DNA of 64,000 nucleotides from Acanthacorydalis orientalis (taxonomy: Eukaryota; Arthropoda; Insecta; Megaloptera; Corydalidae): contig CM068315.1 of assembly GCA_034766995.1 (NCBI GenBank), positions 53,030,556 to 53,094,555 on the forward strand, written 5' to 3'. A model generated the notes under the pieces. It saw nothing but the letters and a program-made list of their open reading frames with translations, was not told where the DNA came from and did no database searches. Position numbers and translations under genes: made by a program. Positions 12,983 to 23,827 of the stretch are shown in pieces. Every line of letters starts with the position of its first letter. Position 1 is the first letter of the stretch.

Positions 12983-13189
12983 ATGTCGTCTGTGGAGCAC
13001 GCTCTGCTCGCGCTGGTGTTTTGCGCACGACTGGCGACGGAGGTCGTCGCGTTGGAGGCGGCAGAAGTCCCTGCGCAGCGCCGTTCTTACCCCAGTCGCT
13101 CGTCCATAGGTTACGTCACTTCCACATCTCCTGTATATAATGATGACGTTCTCAGTTCCAAAGAGATTTGCAATGCCAATAAAAGATAA
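12983..13189 (+). CDS. Candidate small secreted protein or signal-peptide exon
   Basis: This 68-codon ATG frame is much more GC-rich than its surroundings. Its N-terminus, MSSVEHALLALVFCARLATE then VVALEA, resembles a signal peptide. It is followed by RRSYPSRSSIG and an acidic, Ser/Thr-rich tail. A CTAAT branch-like motif near 12,922 and an acceptor-like TACATACAG ending at 12,953 lie upstream, so the exon could start at 12,954. It may be spliced at a weak donor (ATAG/GTTACG near 13,109) or be complete, since AATAAA overlaps the end at about 13,178. Another ATG four bases upstream opens a different frame of 53 codons that is Arg/Gly-rich and less protein-like. I recognise no family. The strongest support is composition and the leader sequence. 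Confidence 0.35.
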   Translation: MSSVEHALLALVFCARLATEVVALEAAEVPAQRRSYPSRSSIGYVTSTSPVYNDDVLSSKEICNANKR

Positions 13190-13880
13190 AACTTCGTTTT
13201 AAACACTATTAAAGATTACATTTTTCGTACCTCTGATCAGAAATTTTTCCATATGTAAACTTCAATAAATGAATACATCATACACACATACATATACATA
13301 TAATATATATACATATATATGTACACACATATATACATATATGTATGTGTGTGTAAATGTAATCATTAAATAATTAAAAGTATATAGAGTAGGGTAGCGT
13401 AGATTAAAGTATTAAAATCTAATTAGCTAAACTCTTCGGATTATCTGGGTTTTTTTTGTTCAAACAACATTTTAAAACAAAACCACTTATGAATAAAAAT
13501 ATCAATAGAAGAGATCCGTCTCTTTACTTATACAAAAAACCAATCGATCAAAATGTTGTTGATGAAAAACATTCAATTGTTAGACGTGAACAAAAATTTT
13601 AATCTGTTTTCAGCACTATGGTACAATTATCTAAAACTCGCATATAATTCGAGGTGATCTAATGCAAGTGTGCAAACGAGGTACATTCCAATTTTGTATT
13701 TGTGTTCGAACGTTGATGATTACTTGTCGACCCGTCCTTAAAACCCGATAGACCAACAATCTAGCCGTTTTGCATTTTTCAAGGGTTGGAATTGAAGCCT
13801 GTGAAACGTCATATTATAGACACCGCCTCACAAAATAATAGTGAACAGGATCAAGAACAAAAAGTTGTATATTTGACAAT
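13190..13880. other. AT-rich sequence downstream of the candidate ORF
   Basis: Mixed TA/CA/TG repeats at 13,280-13,355. From about 13,600 the base composition changes gradually toward the mariner fragment that follows. The 5' boundary of that element was not found. Confidence 0.4.
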
Positions 13881-13884
13881 GGAT

Positions 13885-14352
13885 TCGGTACGAGTGCGAG
13901 TTGCGCCAAGGGAAAAACTCCGATAGCATGTGAATCAATTGATTCTCTTCTTGGTGGAGGTATTTTGTCCCACAGTACTCGCAAATATTGATTTACACGT
14001 TTCAAAACCAGAGTTTTGATGAAACTGACCGACCACGCTCTGAAGCATCTTAAAGATTGAATTATGATTATTTTCAAACATTCTTCAATGAAAGTCTACC
14101 GCAGACACAAGAAGAATTCATGGATAACTGGAAGTGGATCGAACAACAGTTTCGAATCGACTGCATAAGATAGGAAAATGTTAGAAATTCAGAAAATGAG
14201 TACTGCATGAACTCACCGAAAATTTCCTGTTGTCTCAACTCATGCATCTCGTTGATAGGCAACATAAGAACGATTTTTTGTAGAAAATTGTTATCGGAGA
14301 TGAAAAAATGTTTATGTACTACAATCCTAAACTTAATGTTCGATTTCGGTAA
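13885..14352 (+). pseudogene. Mariner transposase fragment (N-terminal half)
   Basis: The plus strand, read with frameshifts and stops, gives an ELRQGKNSDS segment, then DETDRPRSEAS, then VDRTTVSNRLHKIGK, a typical second helix-turn-helix of mariner transposases. Next comes HELTEN, and then IVIGDEKMFMYYNP, which carries the first catalytic Asp; the usual Trp after GDEK is Met here. Transposition would require the rest of the DDD domain, which is missing after 14,352. The minus-strand ORFs at 13,814-14,265 are shadows of this fossil. Confidence 0.75.
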
Positions 14353-14718
14353 TTAATAAATCTGTCATTTCGATACGTTTCATTTACAAAACCATAAAAT
14401 AACCTCGATTAAATACTCTACTTTTATAAATTTTTTCTAAAAAAAAGAAAAGTCCATGATTTACATACATTTTTCAAAACCAAACTTACATTAACTGTGA
14501 CCGGAAACATCCTGCTCGCATTGTTTGTTATTTTGTCCACCAAAGTTATATTAGATATATTAACTTTGGTTAAGTATTCGTCTAAGTCTTCAGTTTTCTC
14601 AGTCTCTCGATAATTTTTATACAAATAAAAGTGGGTAATATAACTGTCATTACAATATAATTTTTTTGTAATTTAAAAGCAAAAAGTAATTATTTTTAAA
14701 TTTTCTAAGCTATGTGTT

Positions 14719-14766
<48 letters not shown>

Positions 14767-15877
14767 TTTATGAGTTAAATATTTGAACGTAACGAGTATA
14801 CAAAGCTCTACTTTTTAATATGACTTTTCAACACAGTTCGAAAATTAATTCTATAATTGTTTCGAAATCCAAATGAATGACGCTTCATCCGCATTATTCA
14901 ACATTTGCGAACGGAGTCCATCTATGCGAAATACGCACAAGTGCTTCACGAAGCACTGAATAGGTACAGAAAATAATTTAAAAGGCATCATAAAATGTAT
15001 TTATAAACATAAGCATGTATAGATAAACGGCTTTTTTTTAAAGTAAATAGAGATATAAAAATTTAAGAGCATGAACTTATTTTCTCATCTTAAAACGTAT
15101 TGAACTTCAGAATGTTTTATTGTAAAACTAAAGAAGCAATTTTGACTCGATTGATTTTATTTACACCCACACTATTTGATATTTCCTCAATGTATTCTTA
15201 TTCTATTACTTTACGTATATATATATATATATATAACCCACCTTTTTTCATTTTTCTTTTACATAAAAAATTGACAAACATAGATACACACTCACCTTTA
15301 TACATTATATATACTAACATCCACACATATATAACACACACACTTGTGTATATATATATATATATATATATACGCATAAGTGTACGTGTTTAAATTGTGA
15401 AAACGAAGAATATTTTATATAAAGTATTTTATTTCATATATATCATTTCAGAGATGAACATATGCACGCTTTTTCGTGAAACATTCGTGGCAACTTTTTA
15501 TAAAACAATTTCATTTTTTAAATTTTTACCGTTCTGCATTAGATTAACTTCATATCTCGACAACAGTGGAATATTTTTGTATGTTTTCAGTGATGCAAGT
15601 TACATTAAAATTATTCCAGTGACTTCCTCCGTGCAAATGTTTCACATACATAAATATCTTTGTACGAATTTCAGTATTTAAAAAATATGTACCGTGATGG
15701 AGAAGAAATGAGCAGAAAATGTTCATGTGGGAAACACTGAATAAATCGTACATTTTAAATGAAATCTTCGGATAGATAATATCTTTTCTCGATCTTGTAA
15801 ATAGTTTTCACTATATATATATATATTCTAGTCAGTTTAAAAAAATCTGACGAAAAAAATACAAAATACATTTTTGT
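14353..15877. other. AT-rich sequence, no gene seen
   Basis: Holds a (TA)n run at 14,720-14,762, a 10-bp-arm palindrome near 14,540-14,571 (ACCAAAGTTA and its inverse), and short repeats at 15,220-15,370. The frames at 15,100-15,681 are AT-rich read-throughs without protein-like features. Confidence 0.55.
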
Positions 15878-17430
15878 AGTAGGGGAGTCTGGAGCTGGTT
15901 GGCGCGGTTTTTGCTTTTCATTTTTTATTATAGATATAATCATTTTTTTCCAAATAAGCAATACGGCACATGAAAGAGTAGTATTTCGACTACAATTTAT
16001 GAAATTCTTAAGGACTGCAATAAAAAATGTTAAATGTTACAGATTTTTATATAAATCTCTGCAAGTCTGACAGCCTTCCCAGTGCACGGGGCAGGTTGGA
16101 TCAAGTTGACAGACCGTGATAAGAGACTGATCGAACTTGAAATCGAAAAACGTTTATTAAATATCAATGAAAATGTTTCTATAAAGTTACTTGCAAGATT
16201 TTTCACATTTTCCCTCGCAGTTTTCTAAGCAATACGTCTCTTGCACGATCTTGGATTGCTACCTTCACTAAAAAATCCGTCAAAATCGCAGATTTCCTTT
16301 ATTTTCATCCTTTTCGTGTCGTCGTATCTGTTTTTCTCTTTCGTCAAAGGCCTCACTTCCTCTGGAAGATCGTTGCGACGAGTGCGTCGAGGAAAAACAT
16401 AGTAAAGCACAGACGTTGATTGTACATTTCGTGATCGGTCTTCTACGTCTTCCTCTACAACAGATTCTTCGTCTGCCATTGCAACTTCCATATTCTCTTC
16501 TTGTTCCTCATTCGGGTTCGGTCAGTCTGTTAAATATCCAAGCAGAAAATCTTCAGCAGTGAAAATATTGCTATTAAAGGGACAAATTCCTACGACACGA
16601 AACCCTTCTTGGATGTTTTCAGGTGTGCATGCTCAAGACAAGGCCGAGCTCATGATTTCCGGGATGTCATATATCGACATCGTTTTTTCCAGGTTATTCA
16701 TTATCCATGCGTCGGAAAAGAAATTTACTTATTTCTTGATTAGAGCGTATACGCTTCGACCTAAGGGCTGAAGCTCATGGCTGCAATGAGGAGGAAACGA
16801 TAATACGGCGCCACCATCGTCTTTGAACAAATTCAAGGCCTCCACTGACTGGTGAGTCTCATGGTTGTGTAAGAGAAGCAGTACTGGTCTCTGTTTAGAA
16901 AGTCTCGTGTGCTTTATAAAACGATGAGCAAACTTAATGAAGTTGCTTTCATAAAATCAAGAAAATACCATAACTGTTCAATATCGAAACTTATGTACAT
17001 TTTGTAATAGCAATAATGAATGCATGGTTCGATAAGGGAGAAAAAGTGAGATGAATTTATCCCGCCAACCTTCCCCGACCGCATTCATGAAAAAAAAAAT
17101 CATACTACAAAAAGAAATTTGTGGTTAAGCACAAAACCCATAGGGAATCTTTAAACCCTTCGCATGCACTATTAAAAAATGTATATGTGCTTTTAAAACA
17201 AACATTAAACAAACTTTTGATATGACGAAAAGTTTGTGTTGTACAAAAGTTGCTCGCCGCTATTAAAAAATGAAAAACCGTAATAATTTTCGTGAAACTC
17301 TTCTAACTGTCACGAAAACACGAAGGGAAATGCATTTCACATTACTTAAACTGAGGTAGGGCAGCTGACACTACCCTTGTAACAGGGGCGAAAAAGGGCC
17401 TCCCGCCAACCAGCTCCGCTCGCTTCCACT
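15878..17430 (-). mobile_element. Pogo-like DNA transposon with terminal inverted repeats
   Basis: The first 30 bases and the inverse of the last 30 bases match at about 22 positions and share an exact core of 14 bases, GGAGCTGGTTGGCG. The termini are GC-rich in an AT-rich setting. Length is about 1.55 kb, shorter than full pogo-type elements, and the N-terminal DNA-binding part of the transposase is not recognisable. The minus-strand transposase remnant inside is listed separately. Confidence 0.7.
16225..16935 (-). pseudogene. Pogo/jerky-type transposase remnant (DDE C-terminal half)
   Basis: The minus strand reads RPVLLLLHNHETHQSVEALN, then a segment ending SFPPHCSHELQPLG, then NIFTAEDFLLGYLTD and NPNEEQEENMEV in an acidic tail. 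This is the C-terminal half of the CENP-B/pogo DDE nuclease family. The box that normally reads LLLLDNHESH has His in place of the second catalytic Asp. Stops (TGA where CGA is expected) and frameshifts interrupt it. The 88-codon ORF at 16,225-16,491 is the acidic tail of this fossil, not a gene. Confidence 0.75.
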
Positions 17431-18191
17431 TATAAATATATTAAACGATTTGAATACGACTGTATAATTTGACTTGTACTTACAACGGATTTACATCGGT
17501 TAATTTACTATACAGCCGTGTCGAAATTACAGTCAATTCTTGCTTTTACGTTCGATTTCGTTAATTTTACTAATTATTGTAACAATAAAAAAAAATAAAT
17601 AAAAATAAATTGCAACAAAATATAAAATATCCGTTCACTTTATTATCTCAAACGCAACTGAAATGAGACTACATATTTTATTATACAAATATCTTTAGAA
17701 CAAAAACAGTTAAAGTGAACTCTTATTTCACTTCTATATCATTATTTTTATTTCATTATTATTTTTAGTCAATAAACATTATATTTTCTTATTTTTATTA
17801 TATATTCACTTAAAAGAATTACATATTATTTTATTCTCTCAGAAATAATAACATATTTCTAGCAGATTAATTTTTTTCAGTAATTTTTAATTTCCAGAAC
17901 ATATTTTATATCTGTTACTAGTTATAATTTTTCTCACCACACACATCAAGCGTTGAAACATTTTTTAATTAAAATATATTTGTAATTTTTTAATAATAAG
18001 AAATTAACTGTTAGAATAATATAAATCAATAATTTTATTTATGTCCATAAAAACAAATAAAAGAAGAGAAAAGAAGGAAACTCGCGCATTAAACAAGGAT
18101 TGCAGTCTGAAAATATCAAGTTTGGTACTTTTATAAAAGAAGTGTAATAAAAATACATTTCTTTAAAGTCCATTTTTCATGCATATGCATG

Positions 18192-18223
<32 letters not shown>

Positions 18224-19211
18224 AATGTGTATATGTGTGTGTTTGTCTATGTGTATAATATGTAAATAAGGTTTCCATTACATTAATTTAAATTACAAAC
18301 TTATTTTCCTGAAAAATGTGTTTCATCTATTAATATTCGTTACCGTTAAATTGATTTTTATTTTCTTTGCATATAAAATAAAATTCATACAGGAGTGTAG
18401 AGAGACGCTACCTTCTGACTATTTAATATCAAATTATTTTAATATACTAAAGAATTTAAAAGGTTGTCTCCATCAAAATGTTTTTTACAGCCGGTAGCGA
18501 ATGACCTCTAACACTCATATTCTTGTCCTGATATCAGTACTTTCTTATTTTAACGGTTCGGATACCTGAATACAAGAAATAAAGGGAATACTTGTCGAGT
18601 GTTAAAAATCTGTACAGGTATTAAGTTTAAAAGTATCGCGTGTACCGATATTGTCTGTCAGAACACAATTACAATGTGCCACGATAAAAGTTCTCATGTT
18701 ATCAATGATTTTAGCATTAATATGAGTAGAGTGTTTAAAAAAATATGAAATAATTTCATCTGAATGATATTTATATAAATTACCAGTGCTCTCATTTTGA
18801 ATTAACGACATTCTTTTATGTTTAAGTATTTTATCATAATATGCAATTAGTTGACATTTTATATCATTTCATTTCCAAAGCACGTTATTCCACACAGAAT
18901 GTAGTAAATTAATTTATATGTACTTGAATTTTTAATAACATTTTGTCAAGTATGTTTGTTATCGACCTAATGAATACAAAACTTTTACAAACAGATTTAA
19001 CTTATATATTTTTTCAAAAAAAAAATAATATATGGTCAAAACGTGAACCTCATTTCGAGATTCAAAAAACTTATGAAAATGAAATTTATTCGAAAAAAAC
19101 TGAACATTTTTTTCAAATATATAAAATAAAAATATTCAGTTCATTGAAAAATATATGCTATAAAATCGATACTGTAAGAGATTTTTTTAATATTTTATAC
19201 GTATTCTATAT

Positions 19212-19274
<63 letters not shown>

Positions 19275-19861
19275 ATAGAAAACAAGTAGATGGTTCACAT
19301 AAATGCACAATTTTATTCTCTTCATCAATGAAACTATTATCATTTGGTTTTGTTATTCATAGCCAATGTTAGTGGGAAAGATACCATATTAAATAAACAT
19401 ACAGGAACAATACTTTTTACCATGTAACTTTTCTATATAAAGACTAACAAAGATTATATATATATATATATGAATGAATATTAAGACACTTCATTTTTCT
19501 CTGTAAAATTTATTAGCTATAAAAATGATTTTTGTTCATCATATCAATTTCTTTAACTAATTAGTGAACACATAATACAAATATAAATATATAGAGAAGG
19601 AGAGGAAGAGAGAGATTGAAACAAAAATATTTTGAATAAATTTTTGTAAATTTTTTCCTGTTAAAAATTTTCATAAATTTTATATTAATACAAAATTAAT
19701 TCACTCATTAAGTTATACCATTAATGATAATTAATTTATTTGGCAGAATGTTCTTACTAATATGTTACACAATTAATATTTTGTTCAATACACATGATCA
19801 TTCACTTGAGTCAAAAATGATTTCTTACTGTAGTAATAATATTTTTATTGCCGACATTAAA
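17431..19861. other. AT-rich sequence, no gene seen
   Basis: Contains (TC)n joined to (TA)n at 18,191-18,222 and a (TA)n run at 19,216-19,272. The 18,943-19,278 frame ends in Tyr-Ile repeats and has no recognisable domain. Confidence 0.6.
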
Positions 19862-19975
19862 ATTATATTTTTTTCATTTCAATAACGTGTAAAAATAATT
19901 GTTGTCTGTTATATATATATATAAAGCAGATACAACAATTATTTTTACACGTTATTGAAATGAAAAAAATATAAT
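19862..19975. repeat. Long near-perfect inverted repeat (hairpin)
   Basis: The left arm (19,862-19,908) and right arm (19,927-19,975) are reverse complements over about 47 bases, differing only by a two-base indel near the loop, around an 18-base (TA)-rich spacer. Arm cores are CATTTCAATAACGTG and CACGTTATTGAAATG. The arms are non-repetitive, so this is not a microsatellite artefact. It could be a short foldback element, a hairpin RNA precursor or a recent inverted duplication. Confidence 0.85.
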
Positions 19976-19986
19976 AAAATAATAAT

Positions 19987-20030
<44 letters not shown>

Positions 20031-20039
20031 TAGAAAATA

Positions 20040-20113
20040 GAGGTATTCAAGCGTACAAAATGGAAAATCTTGGAAGAAGTCTATCATTAGATTAACAGAG
20101 GCTGATGATATAT
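20040..20113 (+). pseudogene. RTE-like LINE 3' end fragment (copy 2)
   Basis: The segment from about 20,062 to 20,113 (ACAAAATGGAAAATCTTGG, then GATTAACAGAGGCTGATGAT) is a clear relative of the 3' end of the LINE piece at 49,585-49,668. It is followed, like that copy, by a (TA)n tail. Only the last 25 or so codons remain, with indels. Confidence 0.7.
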
Positions 20114-20512
20114 ATATATATATAGTTTCCACCCACCCATTTTTAAAAGTGTAAGTACTCTTTCTGACCAACAAGTTTTCGTACTCTATACTTTTTGATT
20201 TTGTACTTTCTTTGTATGGAATGAATTCGAAAGGCGCCGGTGTATTTGAATGAAAAAAAGTATATATTTAAAGTAACGATTCTTTACTTTTAGATCGAGA
20301 CCTAAATTGGAACAAATTTAGTATGGACAATGATTTTTTTTAAAAAAAAAGAATGTTGTATGAAGTGGTTGTATTATTTTTCAAACCGAGTGTAGCATAC
20401 CGATTATTATTAAATAATAAATGTCCTACTTACTAAAATATTTAAATACTTCTCTCACTCTAATAAAATCTCAAAAATAACTAATTTAAATTATTAATCA
20501 TGAAATAATATG

Positions 20513-20566
<54 letters not shown>

Positions 20567-20569
<3 letters not shown>

Positions 20570-21150
20570 TACCGCTAATAAGTATTCAGGCACCCCAAAA
20601 ACAGGAATAATTCGGTTCAACTAAGTTCTGTATCTTACTAATAAACTTAATTATTATCTGTATAGTATTTTCCATTGTTTAAATAATGAATTACTTCCTA
20701 GAAACACAGGAAATTGAATAGGTCGACACTTTTCACAAAAAGACGGTTCGTGGAAATTTCAGCGGTGAAGTAAAGAACAGATGTTGTCTAGATTTTTCCA
20801 GGTAAATAATGTATTATTGTAGATTTTGTGGTACGAGAAGTATTTCTTGGTTTTTCTATGTAGTTTGCAATCATTCAAGCTTGTCAGGATCAAGTTACAA
20901 CGTCGAAATAATTGCAGAAGTTTAAAATAATTGGAGATTGGAATTTTGATCTTGATTTTTTTTATTGAAATGGCTGAAGTGAAGGGGCATTCGATAAAAA
21001 CTCCCAACATAAGTTGGGACACAGTAACCGTCAAATAGCAAAAAATTTAAAATTATCTTTTAAGACAGTAGACAGTATAGTTAAAAAATAAAAAGATTGT
21101 AAGATTATTGTAAACAAAAAACGACATCGTCATTTTCAAAAATTGTAATA
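20567..21150 (+). pseudogene. Tc1-like element fragment, N-terminal transposase
   Basis: Just after a (TA)n run the sequence starts ACTACCGCTAATAAGTATTC and then AGGCACC, like a Tc1-family end (sequences of the AAGTATTC type are common there). Around 20,985-21,125 the plus strand reads HKLGHSNRQIAKNLKLSFKT, then VDSIVKK, stop, KD and NKKRHRH. This is the typical helix-turn-helix of Tc1 transposases followed by the basic linker. The catalytic domain is absent. The minus-strand ORF at 20,759-21,034 is a shadow. Confidence 0.65.
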
Positions 21151-22056
21151 AAAATATTCTTTTCCATAAATTTTTCTAAAATGAATGTCAACAAAATAAT
21201 TTAATAAATTCCGAAAAAAACATTTCTTATAAAACGATGAGTTTGTTAAAATAAAAAATTCGAATTATAATAATAATAATAATAAAAACGTCAGTTAATT
21301 AAAGATTAATAATAGACACATACACACACACATATATATATATGTACATATACATATTATATTGAAATTTTAATATCTTAATTATTTTGTTAGTTTTGAA
21401 ATGGAGCAAAGTTACAAGCAACTAAATCTGACATCTAAGACAGGTAAACTTCATTCCAACTGGGAGTAAATCTCAAATCACAATTGTTTAACTGCATGTT
21501 GACTCAAGTGATTTTATGTTGACTCAACTGAGAGTGTATTGTTTATTCAACTGTATTTGATGCAAGTCTTACATAATACTCGAACAATTTCAGCCTATTG
21601 ATATAATATTAACTGTTAGATTATTTAAATAAAGTGTAATAGTAAACTGGAATGATTTACGAAAAGTATAATTTCTTTCTTCTTAAACTGCTTTAATTTT
21701 CTTCTTAAACTGTTGATAAAGTCATACTATTGGATTTTTCTAGTATCTAGGATAATTTGATATTTGAAAAATATTAACTAATTAAACAGTTATAGCATTT
21801 TTCCAGCATAATGCGATTGAAAGACACGAAATCGCTCCATGCCCATGTCAAGCGCGGCTCCAAACGCCTCGATACCAATGTGATAATGAAATGAACATTA
21901 TTTAGTAATAAAGTTTTTTGTTAAAGAAAATTTAATACGTGGGAACAATTCCAACTCGATAAAAAATATGTTGTGAAATAAATTCCTTCATTTACAATAA
22001 AAAATAATGGGATGCAGAATTTAAACGTGCTTGTACAAGCTTGAAACCTGCATAGT
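21151..22056. other. AT-rich sequence, no gene seen
   Basis: A small (TAA)n run lies near 21,268-21,285. From about 21,790 the sequence becomes GC-richer (GCGCGGCTCCAAACGCC) and may be the degraded start of the mariner at 22.06 kb, but I could not read a confident match there. Confidence 0.4.
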
Positions 22057-22560
22057 CGACGTCCAAAAATTGCAATGACACCAGAGACCAGCAATAAAAT
22101 GTACGGTTTGTTTTAGATGATTTCCAGTCAAAAGTGTCTGGAATTGCTGACTGTGTACATTGTAGGTGAGTGAGCATTCCATATCCTAACCGAAAAATTA
22201 TAAATGAAAAAGATATCGGTGAGATGGATGCCGTTTGTACTAGCAATTGAGCGAAAACGCAATTAAATGTAAATTTGAATTGAAGTTGAATTCACGTACA
22301 ATTTGCTGCTCAACCCGCCGTGTTCGCCTCATTTAGCTTAGTCCGACTTCCATCTATTCTTAAACATCAAACAATTCCCTGGCAGCAAGCGTTTTTCTTC
22401 AAATAATAACCTGAAAACATCAATAAACGGCTATTGGGAAGATCTTGGGAATCTAATTTCCGGAATGAAATACAGTCATTGGATCATTAGTGATCTAAAT
22501 GTATTGCGTTTTAATTCTCACCTACAAATTCCGCAATTTCATATATTACACCCTGATATA
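22057..22560 (+). pseudogene. Mariner-like element fragment with internal deletion
   Basis: Plus-strand frames give RRPKIAMTPET, then AFHILTEKL, stop, MKKISVRWMPFVLAIERKRN, which is the DNA-binding linker region of mariner transposases. This is followed directly at 22,312 by NPPCSPHLA, stop, SDFHLFLNIKQF and a C-terminal tail. The last catalytic Asp (SDFHLF) is present, but the central part with the first two Asp residues is missing. The copy therefore lost its core. Stops and frameshifts occur throughout. Confidence 0.75.
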
Positions 22561-22578
22561 TTATTATTTTTAAATACC

Positions 22579-22661
22579 AGAGGGCACTACCAACTACTCG
22601 TTACGCTCCCCGAGCCACAATGGACACTTTGTCCCCCCTAAGATAACGCTTGCTGCCCTCT
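22579..22661. repeat. Short GC-richer segment bounded by AGAGGGCA inverted repeats
   Basis: AGAGGGCA at 22,579-22,586 is matched by its inverse TGCCCTCT at 22,654-22,661. Between them is GC-rich sequence with a small hairpin (GGACACTTTGTCC). The 83-bp size and contrast suggest a tiny MITE or stem-loop. Nothing more can be said. Confidence 0.3.
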
Positions 22662-22832
22662 AACAAATAATACAAATTGTACACACAAATAATCTGTGTA
22701 AAATGTAAATCGTAAATTTTTTTTAGAATAGTTTATAAAAATTAACAACAGAATACAATGTTAAAATGTGTAACAATTTTCTTACACGAAAGCTTCAGCG
22801 AATACAGTATTCTGAATAAATTTCACTAGTTT

Positions 22833-22875
<43 letters not shown>

Positions 22876-23353
22876 TCTACATACGCTGTTTCCTCAAACG
22901 TAAAAAAATAATCAAATCTTATTATTTCCATGTAACTCAATTTTACATCTATAACATGATATATAAAACTAGACAGTCTATTTTAAGACATGATTTCGGT
23001 AGAACAGTCCCAGAGGTGTGAACGAGCAAGCTGGTAAAAGCAAGAGTATTTGAATATTAAATAAACTACTTGAAGCGAGTTTGTAAGTAATATACAGCAT
23101 TGTATGTCATGAAATATATTGTTATGAGGTTTATTATACCTGTAAAATTATAATACCTGTTGATAAATGTACATTATATCCCATTAGAAATATTTTATAA
23201 ATTGATGACACAAGCGATTATGCACATTCATTCTCACGTTAAACACCGTCAAATATAGTGAAAAAATAGCAGTTCTACGAGCTTCGAAAATGTTTTTAAC
23301 GAGAAGTAAATGTTCTAATTTATTTTCATCGCTTCGACCGTTTTTTTTTGATA

Positions 23354-23405
<52 letters not shown>

Positions 23406-23758
23406 GATAGATAGATAGATAGAAATATATAAATTAAAATCATTGTAATATGTTTATTTTGAAGTCTAGAAAAATAAATTATATCAAAAATTTTATTATT
23501 AAAAAAATATCAAGATAAAAAAAATATTTATTTAAGGAGCAAATTAAAAAAAAATATTACACCAGCGATGCGTATTATAAGTAGGACGAATTAATTAAAT
23601 CAACCTATAAAAAAGCATGCTTATCCTGAAAGCTCATAATTTTTACAAAATTAAGACCTTTGTTTTCGTTCATAAATAACGAAAATGAGAATTATCAAAA
23701 TATCAAACATGTTTTTTTACACGAATACTACAAAAAAATGTTTTATTTAATCACTGTG
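22662..23758. other. AT-rich sequence, no gene seen
   Basis: Includes (TA)n at 22,835-22,870 and 23,356-23,402, the latter followed by a short (GATA)n run. No coding feature recognised. Confidence 0.6.
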
Positions 23759-23827
23759 TCGGTACGAAAATAATTACGTCTTTTTCACAAACTTGATGGT
23801 GACAAACCGTAATTATTTTCCTACCGA
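23759..23827. mobile_element. 69-bp palindromic mariner-type MITE
   Basis: The left end TCGGTACGAAAATAATTACG and the inverse of the right end TCGGTAGGAAAATAATTACG differ by one base in 20. A 29-bp spacer separates them. GGTxCxAAAATAATTxCGG is the shape of many mariner termini, and the same motif recurs at the end of the mariner at 41.2 kb. An element consisting of little more than its two ends resembles the human MADE1 type of miniature mariner. Confidence 0.65.

Noticed and set aside
15100..15681. Two consecutive plus-strand ORFs
   Set aside because: They cross microsatellites and contain no recognisable motif; length is within chance for this composition.
18943..19278. 111-codon plus-strand ORF
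   Set aside because: Ends in a Tyr-Ile repeat from (TA)n, and the rest is low-complexity Lys/Ile/Phe sequence.
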